The notes under the pieces: model-generated | What the model saw: only the letters and a program-made list of their open reading frames with translations | Databases searched by the model: none | Told to the model about the DNA's origin: nothing | In this document: piece by piece, positions 26,062 to 35,475 of the stretch | Position numbering within the stretch: position 1 is the first letter of the stretch | Layout: each line of letters starts with the position of its first letter | DNA from: Herpetosiphonaceae bacterium | GTDB lineage: Bacteria; Chloroflexota; Chloroflexia; Chloroflexales; Kallotenuaceae | NCBI GenBank assembly: GCA_036374795.1 | Contig: DASUTC010000264.1 | Location: 1 to 64,000 of the forward strand | Direction of reading: 5' to 3' | Length of the DNA: 64,000 bases | Translations under genes and position numbers: made by a program

Positions 26062-26781
26062 TCAGCTTGAGCGGTGTGTCGAGACGGCCCGGTACCTGTC
26101 CTGGCGCGCGACCGCCGCGAGCCGCTCCATGAGCGTCGGATCGTCGATGACGGGCGAGCCGTGCCCGAAACCGGCGCTGCGCAGGCGTAGCCCGGCCAGC
26201 AGCGCTACCGAGGACCGCGCCAGCGACATCTGCGATGTGAAGATCCAGGGCGAGCGGCGCAGGCCCATGATATTGACGACCGCGTCGCCGACGAGTAGAA
26301 ACTCGCGTTCGGGATGATAGAAGCTGATGTGATCCGGCGTATGGCCCGGCGTGCTGACCACGCGCCAGCCTGGCATGTGCGGAATAGCCGCGCCCGAATG
26401 CAAAAGATGCTGCACCGCAACCGGCGGGGGCGGCATCAGCGTGGTAGCGATAATCTGCGGCAGGGCTTGTAATCCGGGCGGATGCGGCAGCGGCGCGCGG
26501 CCCTCGATCGCCGCCGACTCCCCCGGCGAGGCGCAGATCGGCGCGCCCGTGGCCTGCTGCAAGGCAAGCGCGCTGCCGATGTGATCGCTGTGAGCATGAG
26601 TGATCACGATCGCGCGCACCTGCTGCGCGGTGAAGCCAGCGTGGTGCAGCATGTCGATAATCGCGTTGGCACTGCCGGGGATACCCGTATCGACTACGAC
26701 CGCGCCGCCGTTTGTCGCGACGATATAGACATTCGACGCGCGCAGCTTATCTACCAGCCAGATCCCATCGGCGATTTGCAT
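26062..26781 (-). CDS. Metallo-beta-lactamase-fold hydrolase
   Basis: A 239-residue zinc hydrolase. The metal motif THAHSDHIG (HxHxDH) is near residues 60-68. The later ligands are in STPGHTPDHISFY (His), LVGDAVVN (Asp) and FGHGSP (His). This is the glyoxalase II/quorum-lactonase-like branch of the fold. The substrate cannot be chosen from sequence: thioesters, lactones and others are possible. Start at the ATG at 26781, with TGAGGT upstream; a longer frame from 26820 is possible. Confidence 0.85.
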   Translation of the reverse strand: MQIADGIWLVDKLRASNVYIVATNGGAVVVDTGIPGSANAIIDMLHHAGFTAQQVRAIVITHAHSDHIGSALALQQATGAPICASPGESAAIEGRAPLPHPPGLQALPQIIATTLMPPPPVAVQHLLHSGAAIPHMPGWRVVSTPGHTPDHISFYHPEREFLLVGDAVVNIMGLRRSPWIFTSQMSLARSSVALLAGLRLRSAGFGHGSPVIDDPTLMERLAAVARQDRYRAVSTHRSS

Positions 26782-26964
26782 GGTGTACCTCATAAATACG
26801 AGAGCTACGCGCTTTGTCAACCAATGGCTGCCAGCCAGCCGCAGCAGGGTACGATTCTGCCCAGGGCGCGTGCATTGAAGGGCGCAACTCCAGTTAAATA
26901 CGCATGTCCTTGCCGAAACGACAAGGACAGCAAATCGTATGCAGCTAACCCGATCATCGCGCGA

Positions 26965-27090
26965 TTAGCGGCGGCGACGGGGCGTGTTGGCCGGGACGGG
27001 AACCGGCACCAGCTCAGGCGTGCCGCCGCCCAACACCCGCTCCAGCCAGGCGGCGATTCTATCGAGAATACGCGCAAATACATGCAACAT
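26965..27090 (-). CDS. 41-residue small protein
   Basis: Short frame with good expression signals: GGAAGGAT stands 6 bases before the ATG, and TATAAT lies at 27131-27126, some 35 bases upstream. The protein begins MLHVFARILDRIAAWLERVL, an amphipathic helix. It continues GGGTPELVPVPVPAN and ends with a basic tail TPRRRR. No cysteine and no membrane helix. It diverges from secD. Function unknown; membrane-surface or ribosome binding would fit the helix and basic tail, but that is a guess. Confidence 0.5.
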   Translation of the reverse strand: MLHVFARILDRIAAWLERVLGGGTPELVPVPVPANTPRRRR

Positions 27091-27164
27091 GCGATCATCC
27101 TTCCAGAGAAATCAGACACCTACTCATTATACGCAGCCTGGCCGAAATTGGTTTTGATAAAGCT

Positions 27165-27193
27165 TTGACAGGCCGTGCGCTACAGCCTATAAT
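27165..27193 (+). promoter_or_regulatory. Consensus promoter of secDF
   Basis: Perfect TTGACA (27165-27170), 17 bases, perfect TATAAT (27188-27193). The best promoter in the window. It leaves a leader of about 115 bases before secD, in which I see no clear riboswitch or hairpin. Confidence 0.8.
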
Positions 27194-27314
27194 TCCTTCG
27201 TTTCAAGCTTAAGCACCGCTCACCAGAAAATCGATAACCTTTGTCCACAGCGCGGTCTGGCTTAATACATACAAACCCCAACCAATCCCTTTGTTTGAGG
27301 AGGCAAGCACACCT

Positions 27315-28778
27315 GTGCGGCGACGAGAAATTAACATGTTGCTCTTGATCCTGGTGATCACGGGCCTCGCACTCTGGATCGATTTTACACCACGTGTCAG
27401 CGAAGAAGACAAACGTGCCTTGTGGCCTACACAAGGACTGGCCTGGCGCGACGTTCACACCCGGCTTGGACTCGATCTGCGCGGCGGTACGCAGGTATTG
27501 CTCCGCTCCCGCGATTCCAACATCGACGCGGAGAGCCTCGAAGTCGCGCGCGGCGTGATCGAAAGCCGTGTCAACGGCCTGGGCGTGAGCGAGGCGACGG
27601 TGCAAACATCCGGCAGCGACCGCATCATCGTCGAGCTGCCCGACGTCGATCAGCCGGAGACGGCGCTCCAGACGATCCGCTCGACCGGTAAGCTCGAGCT
27701 GATCGATCCGCAGGGGCAGTACCTCCCCCAGGGCCAGCTTGTGCGTACCACCGGCAGCCCCACCCCGTCGATCGCGAGCACCAACAGCCTCACCAGCACC
27801 GATACCGTCTCTGCGACCCAGGATGTCACGGCGACTCAAGAGCTGGCTCAGGCCATGAGCGGGCCGCTGTTCGAGGTCGTCGCCGACGGCAACGAACTGA
27901 AGACCACCTCGGTCCAGCCCGGCGTGGACCAGACCGGCAAGCCGGTGGTCAGCTTCGAGTTCGAGGGCGACTCGGCGACGCGCCTGCAAACCTTTACTGC
28001 GCAAAATATCGGCAAGCCGCTGACGATCGTGCTGGATAACCGCGTCCAGTCGAGCGCGACGATTCAGGACGTGCTCCCCGGCAGCGGGCAGATCTCGTCC
28101 AACACCACGCAAGACCGCGACGCGATCTATAACGTGCTGCGCTACGGCTCGCTGCCGGTCGGCTTCGATGTCGAAACCAGCCGCACCGTGACCGCGACGC
28201 TGGGCGAAGCCTCGATCAACGCCTCGTTTATCGCCGGTATCGTCGGACTGTTAGCGGTCGCGCTGTTCATGATCATCTACTACCGGCTGCCCGGCCTGCT
28301 GTCGGTGATCGCGCTGCTGATCTACACGGCGATCTCGTTCGCGCTCTACCGCTTCATCCCGATCACGCTGACGCTGGCCGGTATCGCCGGTTTCATCCTG
28401 TCGATCGGTCTGGCGGTTGACGGCAACGTGCTGATCTTTGCCCGCCTGAAAGAAGAGCTGCGGCGGGGCAGATCGCTGAACGCGGCGGTCGAAGAAGGCT
28501 TTATCCATGCCTGGCCGTCGATCCGCGACTCGAACATCTCGACGTTCATCACGACGATGATTCTGTACTGGTTCGGCTCTAGCTTCGGCGTCAGCATCAT
28601 CAAAGGCTTTGCTCTGACGCTGGGCCTTGGTATCGCCGTCAGCCTCTTCACGGCGGTCGTGATTACGCGCACCTTCTTGCGTCTGCTGGTCGAGTCTGGG
28701 GCGTTCCGCAGGCGCTGGTGGTACGCCGTCGAAGAGCCGTCACAGCAGAGCGCAGCCCGCGCTGCCGAGGCGCTCTAA
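27315..28778 (+). CDS. secD: Protein translocase subunit SecD
   Basis: With SecF, uses the proton gradient to pull proteins out through SecYEG. 487 residues. There is one N-terminal membrane helix (NMLLLILVITGLALWIDF), then the signature LGLDLRGGTQVLL, a periplasmic P1 region with a Thr/Ser-rich stretch near residues 145-180, and five C-terminal helices with GIAGFILSIGLAVDGNVLIF. GTG at 27315 (VRRREIN..) is chosen: it gives a positive-inside start and has GAGGAGG 11 bases upstream. Co-transcribed with secF. Confidence 0.95.
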   Translation: MRRREINMLLLILVITGLALWIDFTPRVSEEDKRALWPTQGLAWRDVHTRLGLDLRGGTQVLLRSRDSNIDAESLEVARGVIESRVNGLGVSEATVQTSGSDRIIVELPDVDQPETALQTIRSTGKLELIDPQGQYLPQGQLVRTTGSPTPSIASTNSLTSTDTVSATQDVTATQELAQAMSGPLFEVVADGNELKTTSVQPGVDQTGKPVVSFEFEGDSATRLQTFTAQNIGKPLTIVLDNRVQSSATIQDVLPGSGQISSNTTQDRDAIYNVLRYGSLPVGFDVETSRTVTATLGEASINASFIAGIVGLLAVALFMIIYYRLPGLLSVIALLIYTAISFALYRFIPITLTLAGIAGFILSIGLAVDGNVLIFARLKEELRRGRSLNAAVEEGFIHAWPSIRDSNISTFITTMILYWFGSSFGVSIIKGFALTLGLGIAVSLFTAVVITRTFLRLLVESGAFRRRWWYAVEEPSQQSAARAAEAL

Positions 28779-28791
28779 CACTAACGATGCG

Positions 28792-28824
28792 GTACGGCTG
28801 CGGGATCGAGAGCCACAGCCGTAC
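28792..28824 (+). other. Hairpin between secD and secF
   Basis: GTACGGCTG (28792-28800) pairs exactly with CAGCCGTAC (28816-28824), 15-base loop, no T-run. It may mark an RNA processing site or tune secF expression. Confidence 0.4.
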
Positions 28825-28855
28825 ACAGTTCATTTTGTCTGTTTGAGGAAACACG

Positions 28856-29821
28856 ATGCTTAATCTTGTCGGTAAACGGTATGTGTGGTTCGCGATCTCG
28901 CTGCTGGCAATTATTCCGGGGCTGATCTTCCTGGTCATGCCCGGCGGTGGTCTGAGGCCCAGCATTGATTTCGCGGGCGGGACGCTGTGGGAATTTTCGA
29001 TCCCCAATCGCACCACAGCGGTCGGGACGAACGAAGTCCAGACGATCTTTCACGAGCAGGGCGTCGAGGCTATCGCGCAGGTGAGCCCGCCCAACGCGCT
29101 GCAACAAGAGGTCGTCACGGTGCGCTCGCCCGAAGTCAAGGCGGAAGACCCCAAGAAGCAGCAAGTCACCGATGCGATGACCAAGGCCTTTCCGGGCGCG
29201 GAGCTTACCCGCTTCGAGACGGTGGGCGCGACGGTCAGCCGCGAGTCGACCCAGCAGGCGGTGATCGCGGTGATGGCGGCATCGCTGGCAATCCTGGGCT
29301 ACCTGACGTTTGCGTTCCGCCACGCGCCCAACCCGCTCCGCTACGGCGTGTGCGCGATCCTCGCGATGCTGCACGACGTGCTGCTGGTGCTTGGTATGGC
29401 CTCGATCCTGGGCTATTTCATCGGCCTGGAAGTCGACGCGCTCTTCCTGACGGCGCTGCTGACGGTGATCTCGTTCTCGGTCCACGATACCATCGTCGTG
29501 TTCGACCGGGTGCGCGAAAACCTGAGGTACCGCCGCACGGGCCAGCCCTTTGAAGAGGTGGTCAACGTCTCGATCGTCCAGACGCTCAGCCGCTCGATCA
29601 ACACCCAGCTTACGGTTATGCTGACGCTGCTGGCGCTGCTGCTCTTCGGCGGCCAGACGATCCAGCACTTCGTGCTGATCCTGCTGATCGGTCTGCTGTC
29701 GGGAACGTACTCCTCGATCTTCAACGCCGCACAATTGCTGGTGGTCTGGGAGAACGGCTGGGGCAACGATTGGCGGCGCGCCTTCGGACACGATCAGCGG
29801 CCCAATCAGGTGGCGGCCTAG
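28856..29821 (+). CDS. secF: Protein translocase subunit SecF
   Basis: Partner of SecD in the inner membrane; 321 residues. N-terminal helix VWFAISLLAIIPGLIFLV, then RPSIDFAGGTLWEF (the SecF form of the D2 motif). The five helices carry ILAMLHDVLLVLGMASILGY and FSVHDTIVVFDRVRENL, the conserved proton-path region. It ends LLVVWENGWGNDWRR. GAGGAA lies 6 bases before the ATG. 77 bases after secD. Confidence 0.95.
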   Translation: MLNLVGKRYVWFAISLLAIIPGLIFLVMPGGGLRPSIDFAGGTLWEFSIPNRTTAVGTNEVQTIFHEQGVEAIAQVSPPNALQQEVVTVRSPEVKAEDPKKQQVTDAMTKAFPGAELTRFETVGATVSRESTQQAVIAVMAASLAILGYLTFAFRHAPNPLRYGVCAILAMLHDVLLVLGMASILGYFIGLEVDALFLTALLTVISFSVHDTIVVFDRVRENLRYRRTGQPFEEVVNVSIVQTLSRSINTQLTVMLTLLALLLFGGQTIQHFVLILLIGLLSGTYSSIFNAAQLLVVWENGWGNDWRRAFGHDQRPNQVAA

Positions 29822-29907
29822 CCTCGACACAACTGCGCTTGTTCGAGCCACCCCGTGAAGCATCGCGCGTGTTTCCGGCGGTGGCTTCGACGTTTCAAGG
29901 AGGAAGC

Positions 29908-30243
29908 ATGGAGGACGCACTGCCCTGGCACAGGCCGATCGAGCGGCCTGAGGAGCCGGAAGCGCAGCCGCAGACGAGCGCGACCACACGATTCGGCGGC
30001 GACGGCGACGACGCGCCCGTTCTGGTCGCGGTCGTCAGCGGGCCGGTCGAGATCGAGATGGCGAACGATGCGCTTCAGAGCGCGGGCATTCCGGCCTACG
30101 TCAAGCGCAACAGCCTGGGGCCGCTCTACGGGCTGTCGATCGGCTCGTTCGGCAGCGCCGAGATCTGGGTGCCGCCCGCGCTGGCCGAGCAAGCCTACAA
30201 CGAGCTGGTCGGCATCGGCGTGGTCCAACCGGGAGACGAGTGA
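29908..30243 (+). CDS. DUF2007-type putative signal-transducing protein
   Basis: A 111-residue soluble protein. After an acidic, Pro-rich 35-residue start comes the ferredoxin-like DUF2007 fold: PVLVAVVSGPVEIEMANDAL, SAGIPAYVKRN, and AEIWVPPALAEQAYNELVGI. The family is often fused or next to membrane and proteolysis proteins, but its ligand is not established. AGGAGG stands 5 bases before the ATG. It follows secF by 86 bases on the same strand and may be read through. A heptamer-repeat tract begins at its stop codon. Confidence 0.75.
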   Translation: MEDALPWHRPIERPEEPEAQPQTSATTRFGGDGDDAPVLVAVVSGPVEIEMANDALQSAGIPAYVKRNSLGPLYGLSIGSFGSAEIWVPPALAEQAYNELVGIGVVQPGDE

Positions 30244-30363
30244 ACGAGGGAACAAACGAAAGAACAAAGAACAACAGAACAAAGAACAGAGAACAACGGG
30301 AAGAACCAAGAACCAAGGAGGAACTTGAAACTTGAAACTTGAAACTTGGAACTTGGAACTCCC
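30240..30363 (+). repeat. Long heptamer-repeat tract
   Basis: About 120 bases of near-tandem 7-base units. The first part is GAACAAA/GAACAAC/GAACAGA-like. It passes through GAACCAA units and then AACTTGA x3, AACTTGG x2, AACTCCC. The common core is RAAC at 7-base spacing. It fills the whole gap between the DUF2007 gene and the convergent metallophosphoesterase. Confidence 0.85.
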
Positions 30364-30373
30364 AGCCCGATGG

Positions 30374-31801
30374 CTACGACGACATCAGCAGCGGCAGCGG
30401 CTCCACCCGCTCTGCCGCATCGTTCCAGAGCATCAACCGGGCCTGCACCTGGCCCTGCGCTGGATCGCGTGTGATCTGCACGAATGAGAAACGTTCGCGC
30501 GTGCTCACCAGATCGAACGCATGCGGCACGAGCGGCGTCCAGGTGCCCGTGTTCAGATAGCGCGGGCCGTCGTCGGAATCGATCAGCGGATATTGCTCGG
30601 CGGTATGGGTATGCCCGAAGACGTAGGCGGGCACGGCGGCGTTGATCCGGCTGAGCTGCTCATGAATGCGGAGCGCGGCTGCGAAGAGGTAGGTGCCCGG
30701 CTGCGTCGCTGGACGGAGCAGGCGCCGCTCGCGCCAGAGCAAGCCGCCGATGCCGCCCATCAGCATTAAGAACGAGCGCATGCCGGGGCGCACCTTCTTG
30801 GTCGCGCGGTAGATCGCCGCTACCGCCGCCAGCGCAGGTATGCCCGGAATCATCGGACGCACCACCAGCGCCTCAACCTGCCGCAGGTGGTTCGACATCG
30901 CCGGAATCGCCGCCATCCGGTCGATCTCGACCAGCGTCTCCACCGGCAGGCCAATCGTCGCGGCATACGGCGCGACAACCGCGCGGCGGTAGGCTTCGCG
31001 CCGCGCCTGCTGCTCCGCCTCGCTGAGCTTACTGGCACTGCGCAACACTTTCACAAAGAATTGCAGATGGTAGCCCAGCGAGGCCAGCGCAACGATCGGA
31101 TGGGTGCGTATCGCCCAGCTCAGGTAGCGCGTCGCGGGCTTGACGTTATCCGCGAAAGGATCGAGACGCTCCAGGTGATTGAACAGGTATAGCACGAAGA
31201 ACGAGCCAAGCGGCATCTCGATCAGCGCCGGATTGGACGGCAGCATCGGCTGCAACAGCGTCGCGAACGAGTTATAGATGTCGTACTGCTGCCCGTGCTC
31301 GGCGTAGAGCACGCCCGGCACGTAGAAGATCCAGGGATGAACGGTAATCTGGGCGGCAGCGTCATCTGCCCGCGCGTGCTGCGCGATCAACTGCTTGAAG
31401 CGCGCCTGCACATCGGGCCAGATGAACTCGATGTCATGGTTGCCGATGACCAGATCGACGACATGACCGGCGTCGATGAAGCGAGCCAGCGAGGCAAAGA
31501 TTCGCACATGACCCCGCGCGATCTCCTCCAGCTTTGAAACCGTGTCGGCGCTTGAGGTAATGTTGTCGTGGTTTCTGGGCCGCTCCACCTGCAAGAAATC
31601 TACGAAATCGCCCAGGATCACCAGCCGCCAGCCGCGCTGCTCCCTCTGCGCCTGCGCGATCAGCTTGTCGATGAAGCGCTCGAACGCGGCATCGTAGAAA
31701 AAATCCTCGTTTCGGCTGAAGGTGCCGGTCCGCTGATTATAGCCGGACGACATATGAAAGTCGCTCACAATTACGATGTCGCGACCATCGTCTGCGGGCA
31801 T
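30374..31801 (-). CDS. Calcineurin-like metallophosphoesterase
   Basis: A 475-residue two-metal phosphoesterase. Motifs in order are VSDFHMS (residues 11-17), LGDFVDFLQ, VIGNHDIEFIW, YAEHGQQYD and FGHTHTAEQ near the C-terminus. Between the last two lies a ~220-residue, partly hydrophobic insertion (FFVLYLFNHL; ALASLGYHLQFFV) that may sit on the membrane. The substrate is unknown; nucleotide, lipid or protein phosphates are all possible. GGGAG lies 7 bases before the ATG at 31801. 79 bases downstream of thiN. Confidence 0.85.
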   Translation of the reverse strand: MPADDGRDIVIVSDFHMSSGYNQRTGTFSRNEDFFYDAAFERFIDKLIAQAQREQRGWRLVILGDFVDFLQVERPRNHDNITSSADTVSKLEEIARGHVRIFASLARFIDAGHVVDLVIGNHDIEFIWPDVQARFKQLIAQHARADDAAAQITVHPWIFYVPGVLYAEHGQQYDIYNSFATLLQPMLPSNPALIEMPLGSFFVLYLFNHLERLDPFADNVKPATRYLSWAIRTHPIVALASLGYHLQFFVKVLRSASKLSEAEQQARREAYRRAVVAPYAATIGLPVETLVEIDRMAAIPAMSNHLRQVEALVVRPMIPGIPALAAVAAIYRATKKVRPGMRSFLMLMGGIGGLLWRERRLLRPATQPGTYLFAAALRIHEQLSRINAAVPAYVFGHTHTAEQYPLIDSDDGPRYLNTGTWTPLVPHAFDLVSTRERFSFVQITRDPAQGQVQARLMLWNDAAERVEPLPLLMSS

Positions 31802-31880
31802 GGCTACGCTCCCTTCGTGCGTCTTGTCGGTGGGCGATCGTACCATAGGCGCTGGTTATCGGGCAACCGATGAATCATGA

Positions 31881-32546
31881 TCAGGTGTGCGGCTCGCGCA
31901 GCTCGTGCATACATAGCAGAATGCCGCCGCGCACGCCGATGCTGGCCTCTGTGCTGACCAGGACATTGCTGACGCCGCGAGCGGGGCCGAGAAACAGCGC
32001 CTCGTCGCGCAGCGGGTAGTACAGCCCCTCGGTGACGATGCCCACGACCTGCTCGGTCATCGGCAGCAGCGAGACGGTTTCGCCGGGCGTGCCGGAGATC
32101 CGCGCCGAGTGGCGGATCGCGAAGACCTCCCAGCGCTCGTGCAGCATACGCACGTCGGCCTGAGCGAGCGCAGGATGCGTCAGCAGTTGCAGGTTCGCCA
32201 GGTGTTGGTCGGGCCGTCCGCCGAGCGCCGCCAGCACATAGATGCAGCGCGCGCCGCGTCCAATCGCTTGCAGCAGCGCCAGCTCCAGGTCGGTTTCGTT
32301 TTTGTGGATCGAGTGACGCTGCACCTCGACGCCCGCCTGCACCAGGATCTCAAGCTGCTCAGGCGTGAGCGAGTCGAAATCTCCGACCGCGATGTGCGGC
32401 AGCATGTCGAGCGCCAGCAGATAGCGCGCGCCGCCGTCCGCCGTGATCAGCAGATCGGCGCGCTGCAACAGCGCGCGGAACGGCAGCAGGTCGTGCGTCG
32501 GCGCATCGGCGATGACGATGGCGCTGGAGTGGTTATGCTCATCCAT
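31881..32546 (-). CDS. thiN: Thiamine pyrophosphokinase
   Basis: Turns thiamine plus ATP into thiamine diphosphate. 221 residues. Family motifs: LLITADGGARYLLAL, AVGDFDSLTPEQ, HKNETDLELALLQAI, and LGGRPDQHLANL. The C-terminal beta-sandwich (TEGLYYPLRDEALFLGPARG, SNVL) binds thiamine. The ATG at 32546 has no Shine-Dalgarno; a TTG at 32558 lies upstream in frame. A G/C hairpin repeat and heptamer units sit directly before the start, which may have displaced the original leader. Confidence 0.88.
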   Translation of the reverse strand: MDEHNHSSAIVIADAPTHDLLPFRALLQRADLLITADGGARYLLALDMLPHIAVGDFDSLTPEQLEILVQAGVEVQRHSIHKNETDLELALLQAIGRGARCIYVLAALGGRPDQHLANLQLLTHPALAQADVRMLHERWEVFAIRHSARISGTPGETVSLLPMTEQVVGIVTEGLYYPLRDEALFLGPARGVSNVLVSTEASIGVRGGILLCMHELREPHT

Positions 32547-32565
32547 ACGAAAGAACAAGGGCCGT

Positions 32566-32596
32566 CAGGCCGGGGGTGTGGGGGTGCCCCCCACAA
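32566..32596 (+). repeat. G/C-hairpin dispersed repeat, copy 1
   Basis: GGCCGTCAGGCCGGGGGTG, then GTGGGGGTGCCCCCCAC, whose ends pair. The opening CCGTCAGG and GGGGGTGT blocks recur in the copy at 60696-60741, and CCGTCAGG again at 61193-61288. It is followed after 25 bases by a heptamer tract. Confidence 0.55.
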
Positions 32597-32620
32597 TCTT
32601 TCTTCCCTGCCATGTACGGT

Positions 32621-32763
32621 GAACAAAAGAACAAAAGAACAAAGGAACAAGGGAAACCAAGACGCCCAGAGGGCACCCGGAACCAAGAACTAAGAACCAA
32701 CTCAGAACTCAGAACTCGGAACTCAGAACTTGAAACTTGAAACTTGAAACTTGAAACTCGAAC
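32621..32763 (+). repeat. Heptamer-repeat tract between glnQ-type gene and thiN
   Basis: Units GAACAAAA, GAACAAA, GAACCAA, GAACTAA and GAACTCA/GAACTCG, ending in AACTTGA x4. It contains the block GAGGGCACCCGGAACC shared with 24464-24499. It fills the 220-base gap together with the hairpin repeat before it. Confidence 0.85.
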
Positions 32764-32766
32764 CGC

Positions 32767-33493
<727 letters not shown>

Positions 33494-33510
<17 letters not shown>

Positions 33511-34276
33511 TTGTCCTCCGTTCGATCAAGCGCACGCCCAGCGAGAGCAGCAGCGTGAGGATCAGATACAAAACGGCTACCGCATTCAGCGTGCGGAACT
33601 GGTCGAATGTGCGCGCCGCCTCGATCCGCCCAAGCTGCGTCAGCTCGTTGACCGCAATCGCCGAAACCAGCGACGAGTCTTTGAGCATTGCGATAAAATC
33701 GTTGCCGAGCGGCGGCAGCACGCGCCGGATCGCCTGGGGCAGGATGATATGGCGCATCGCCTGGGTATAGCTCATGCCGAGCGAGCGCGCCGCCTCCATC
33801 TGGCCCCGCTCAATCGACTCGATGCCCGCGCGATAGACCTCCGCCAGATACGCGCCGTAGCCGATCGAGAGCGCGACGATGCCGGAGATCACCGGGCGGC
33901 GGTTGAAGCCCATCGTCGAGGCGACGTTGACCTGGGTGTAGATGATGATCACCAGCAGCGGAATGCCCCGGATCACCTCGACGTAGATCGTGGAGAGCGT
34001 GTACACAATCTGGTTGCGGGCTACACGTCCCAATCCGGCGATCAGGCCGATCACCAGCGCAATCGCGTACGATACCACCGATAAGAGGATCGTCAGGCCC
34101 ACGCCGCGCAACAAGTAGGTGAGCGACTGGACGTAGCGCTGCTCTTGCAGCATCGAAAAGAGCACGATCGCCATCGCCAGGACGACGATCACCAGCCACC
34201 AGGGCGTACGATCCACCAGGCCCAACGGCAAAATGCCGCGACGTCCCGGCTGCGTTCTGCTGCCCGCACCAGCCAT
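33494..34276 (-). CDS. Polar amino-acid ABC transporter permease
   Basis: HisM/GlnP-type membrane subunit, 260 residues. A helix near 26-42 is followed by the permease core with [20 protein letters not shown] and the EAA loop [20 protein letters not shown], which docks to the ATPase. Only one permease gene is present, so it probably works as a homodimer. The ATG at 34276 is preferred: AGGAG is 7 bases upstream, while an ATG at 34282 lies too close to it. 85 bases after the binding-protein gene. Confidence 0.92.
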
Positions 34277-34361
34277 GCGCATTCTCCTGCGGTTGTCGGC
34301 GAGGGATTGGTTTCCCCCGCCGCGCACCGGCATCGCTACTTGATGCCGAGGACCGACATCG

Positions 34362-35231
34362 CTACTTGATATTGTACTTTTGCTTCAACTGGTCGATTGT
34401 GCCGTTCTCCTTAAGCTGTGCGAGCGCCGCGTTGATCGCGTTAAGCAGCTCGGTATCGCCCTGCTGCACGGCGATGCCGTAGCTCTCGGTGGTGAAGGCC
34501 TCGCCGACGATCTTCAGCTTGTCTTTGTACTGCTCCTGCGAGATGTAGTTGGCGACGGTCGGGTTGTCCGCGACGACCGCGTCGATCGTGTTATTCGCCA
34601 GCTCGGCAAAGGCCAGATCGATCGTCGGGTAGCGCTTCAGGTTGTTGTCGGCGACCTTGGCCTCGGTGCCGGCTGCCTCCTCGCCGGTGGTGCCCGTCTG
34701 CACGCCGACGAGCGCGCCGCTCCCCAGATCTGCCGCGCCGTTGATCTTGGTGTCGTCCGCGCGCACGACCACCACCTGCCCGACCTCGATGTACGGCTCC
34801 GAGAAGGCGACGATCTTCTTGCGCTCGTCGGTGATCGTCGCCGACGAGACAACCGCGTCGAACTGCTTGCTCTGGAGCGCTGTGAAGATCGTGTCGAAGG
34901 CGGCGTTCTGGAACTCCGGCTTGATGTTGATCAGCTTGCCGATCTCGTTCATCAGGTCCACGTCGAAGCCGACGATCTGGTTGCTGTTGCGATCGACCGA
35001 CTCCATCGGCGGATAGGTCGCGTCGGTGCCGATCACCACTTTGCGACCGCCGAGATCGGGCAGCGCGCCGCCCGCCGCTCCGCTTCCCTCGACAGCGGTG
35101 GAGCTGACCGGAGCGCTGGCAGCCGGAGATCCCTGAGTCCCGGTCGTGTCGGAGCCGGTGCCCTGCTGACCGCAGGCCGCCAGCAGTGCCATCAGCAGAC
35201 CCAGCAGTGCCGTAAACGAAATCCGTTTCAT
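34362..35231 (-). CDS. Polar amino-acid ABC transporter substrate-binding lipoprotein
   Basis: A 289-residue family-3 solute-binding lipoprotein (lipobox LLAACG, Cys20). After a Gly/Ser/Thr spacer, the domain starts KVVIGTDATYPPMESVDRNS and QIVGFDVDLMNEIGK. Then come DAVVSSATITDERKKIVAFS and the hinge region GVQTGTTGEEAA. It delivers the amino acid to the permease; basic versus acidic specificity is not evident. GGAGG lies 9 bases before the ATG at 35231. First gene of the binding protein-permease-ATPase operon. Confidence 0.94.
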   Translation of the reverse strand: MKRISFTALLGLLMALLAACGQQGTGSDTTGTQGSPAASAPVSSTAVEGSGAAGGALPDLGGRKVVIGTDATYPPMESVDRNSNQIVGFDVDLMNEIGKLINIKPEFQNAAFDTIFTALQSKQFDAVVSSATITDERKKIVAFSEPYIEVGQVVVVRADDTKINGAADLGSGALVGVQTGTTGEEAAGTEAKVADNNLKRYPTIDLAFAELANNTIDAVVADNPTVANYISQEQYKDKLKIVGEAFTTESYGIAVQQGDTELLNAINAALAQLKENGTIDQLKQKYNIK

Positions 35232-35394
35232 CTGTCTTCCTCCTTGTTGAGGTCTGAGGAAAGCCATTATAAAGCAAGATGCGATCGATCCGCTACAGCG
35301 ACGAAGCGCCGTCTCACAGCGGCAGAGGCGGTGATCATCGAGCGCTCAGTCTTGCGTAGGAGCACGACGTGCCCGGCGTGTCGCGGCAAACACA

Positions 35395-35420
35395 AGAGGC
35401 AACCCCTGTGGGTCGCCTCT
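35395..35420 (-). terminator. lepA terminator
   Basis: On the minus strand: AGAGGCGACCC, loop ACAG, GGGTTGCCTCT, then TTGTGTTTG. One mismatch in an 11-bp stem. 55 bases beyond the lepA stop codon. Confidence 0.6.
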
Positions 35421-35475
35421 CTCGTCGAGCAATCTGATACCTTCTTTTGAAGGCGCGGTCTGGATCGAGCCGGGA

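Noticed and set aside
30240-30363. Possible CRISPR array
   Set aside because: The 7-base units have no spacers and no constant long repeat, and there are no cas genes in the window.
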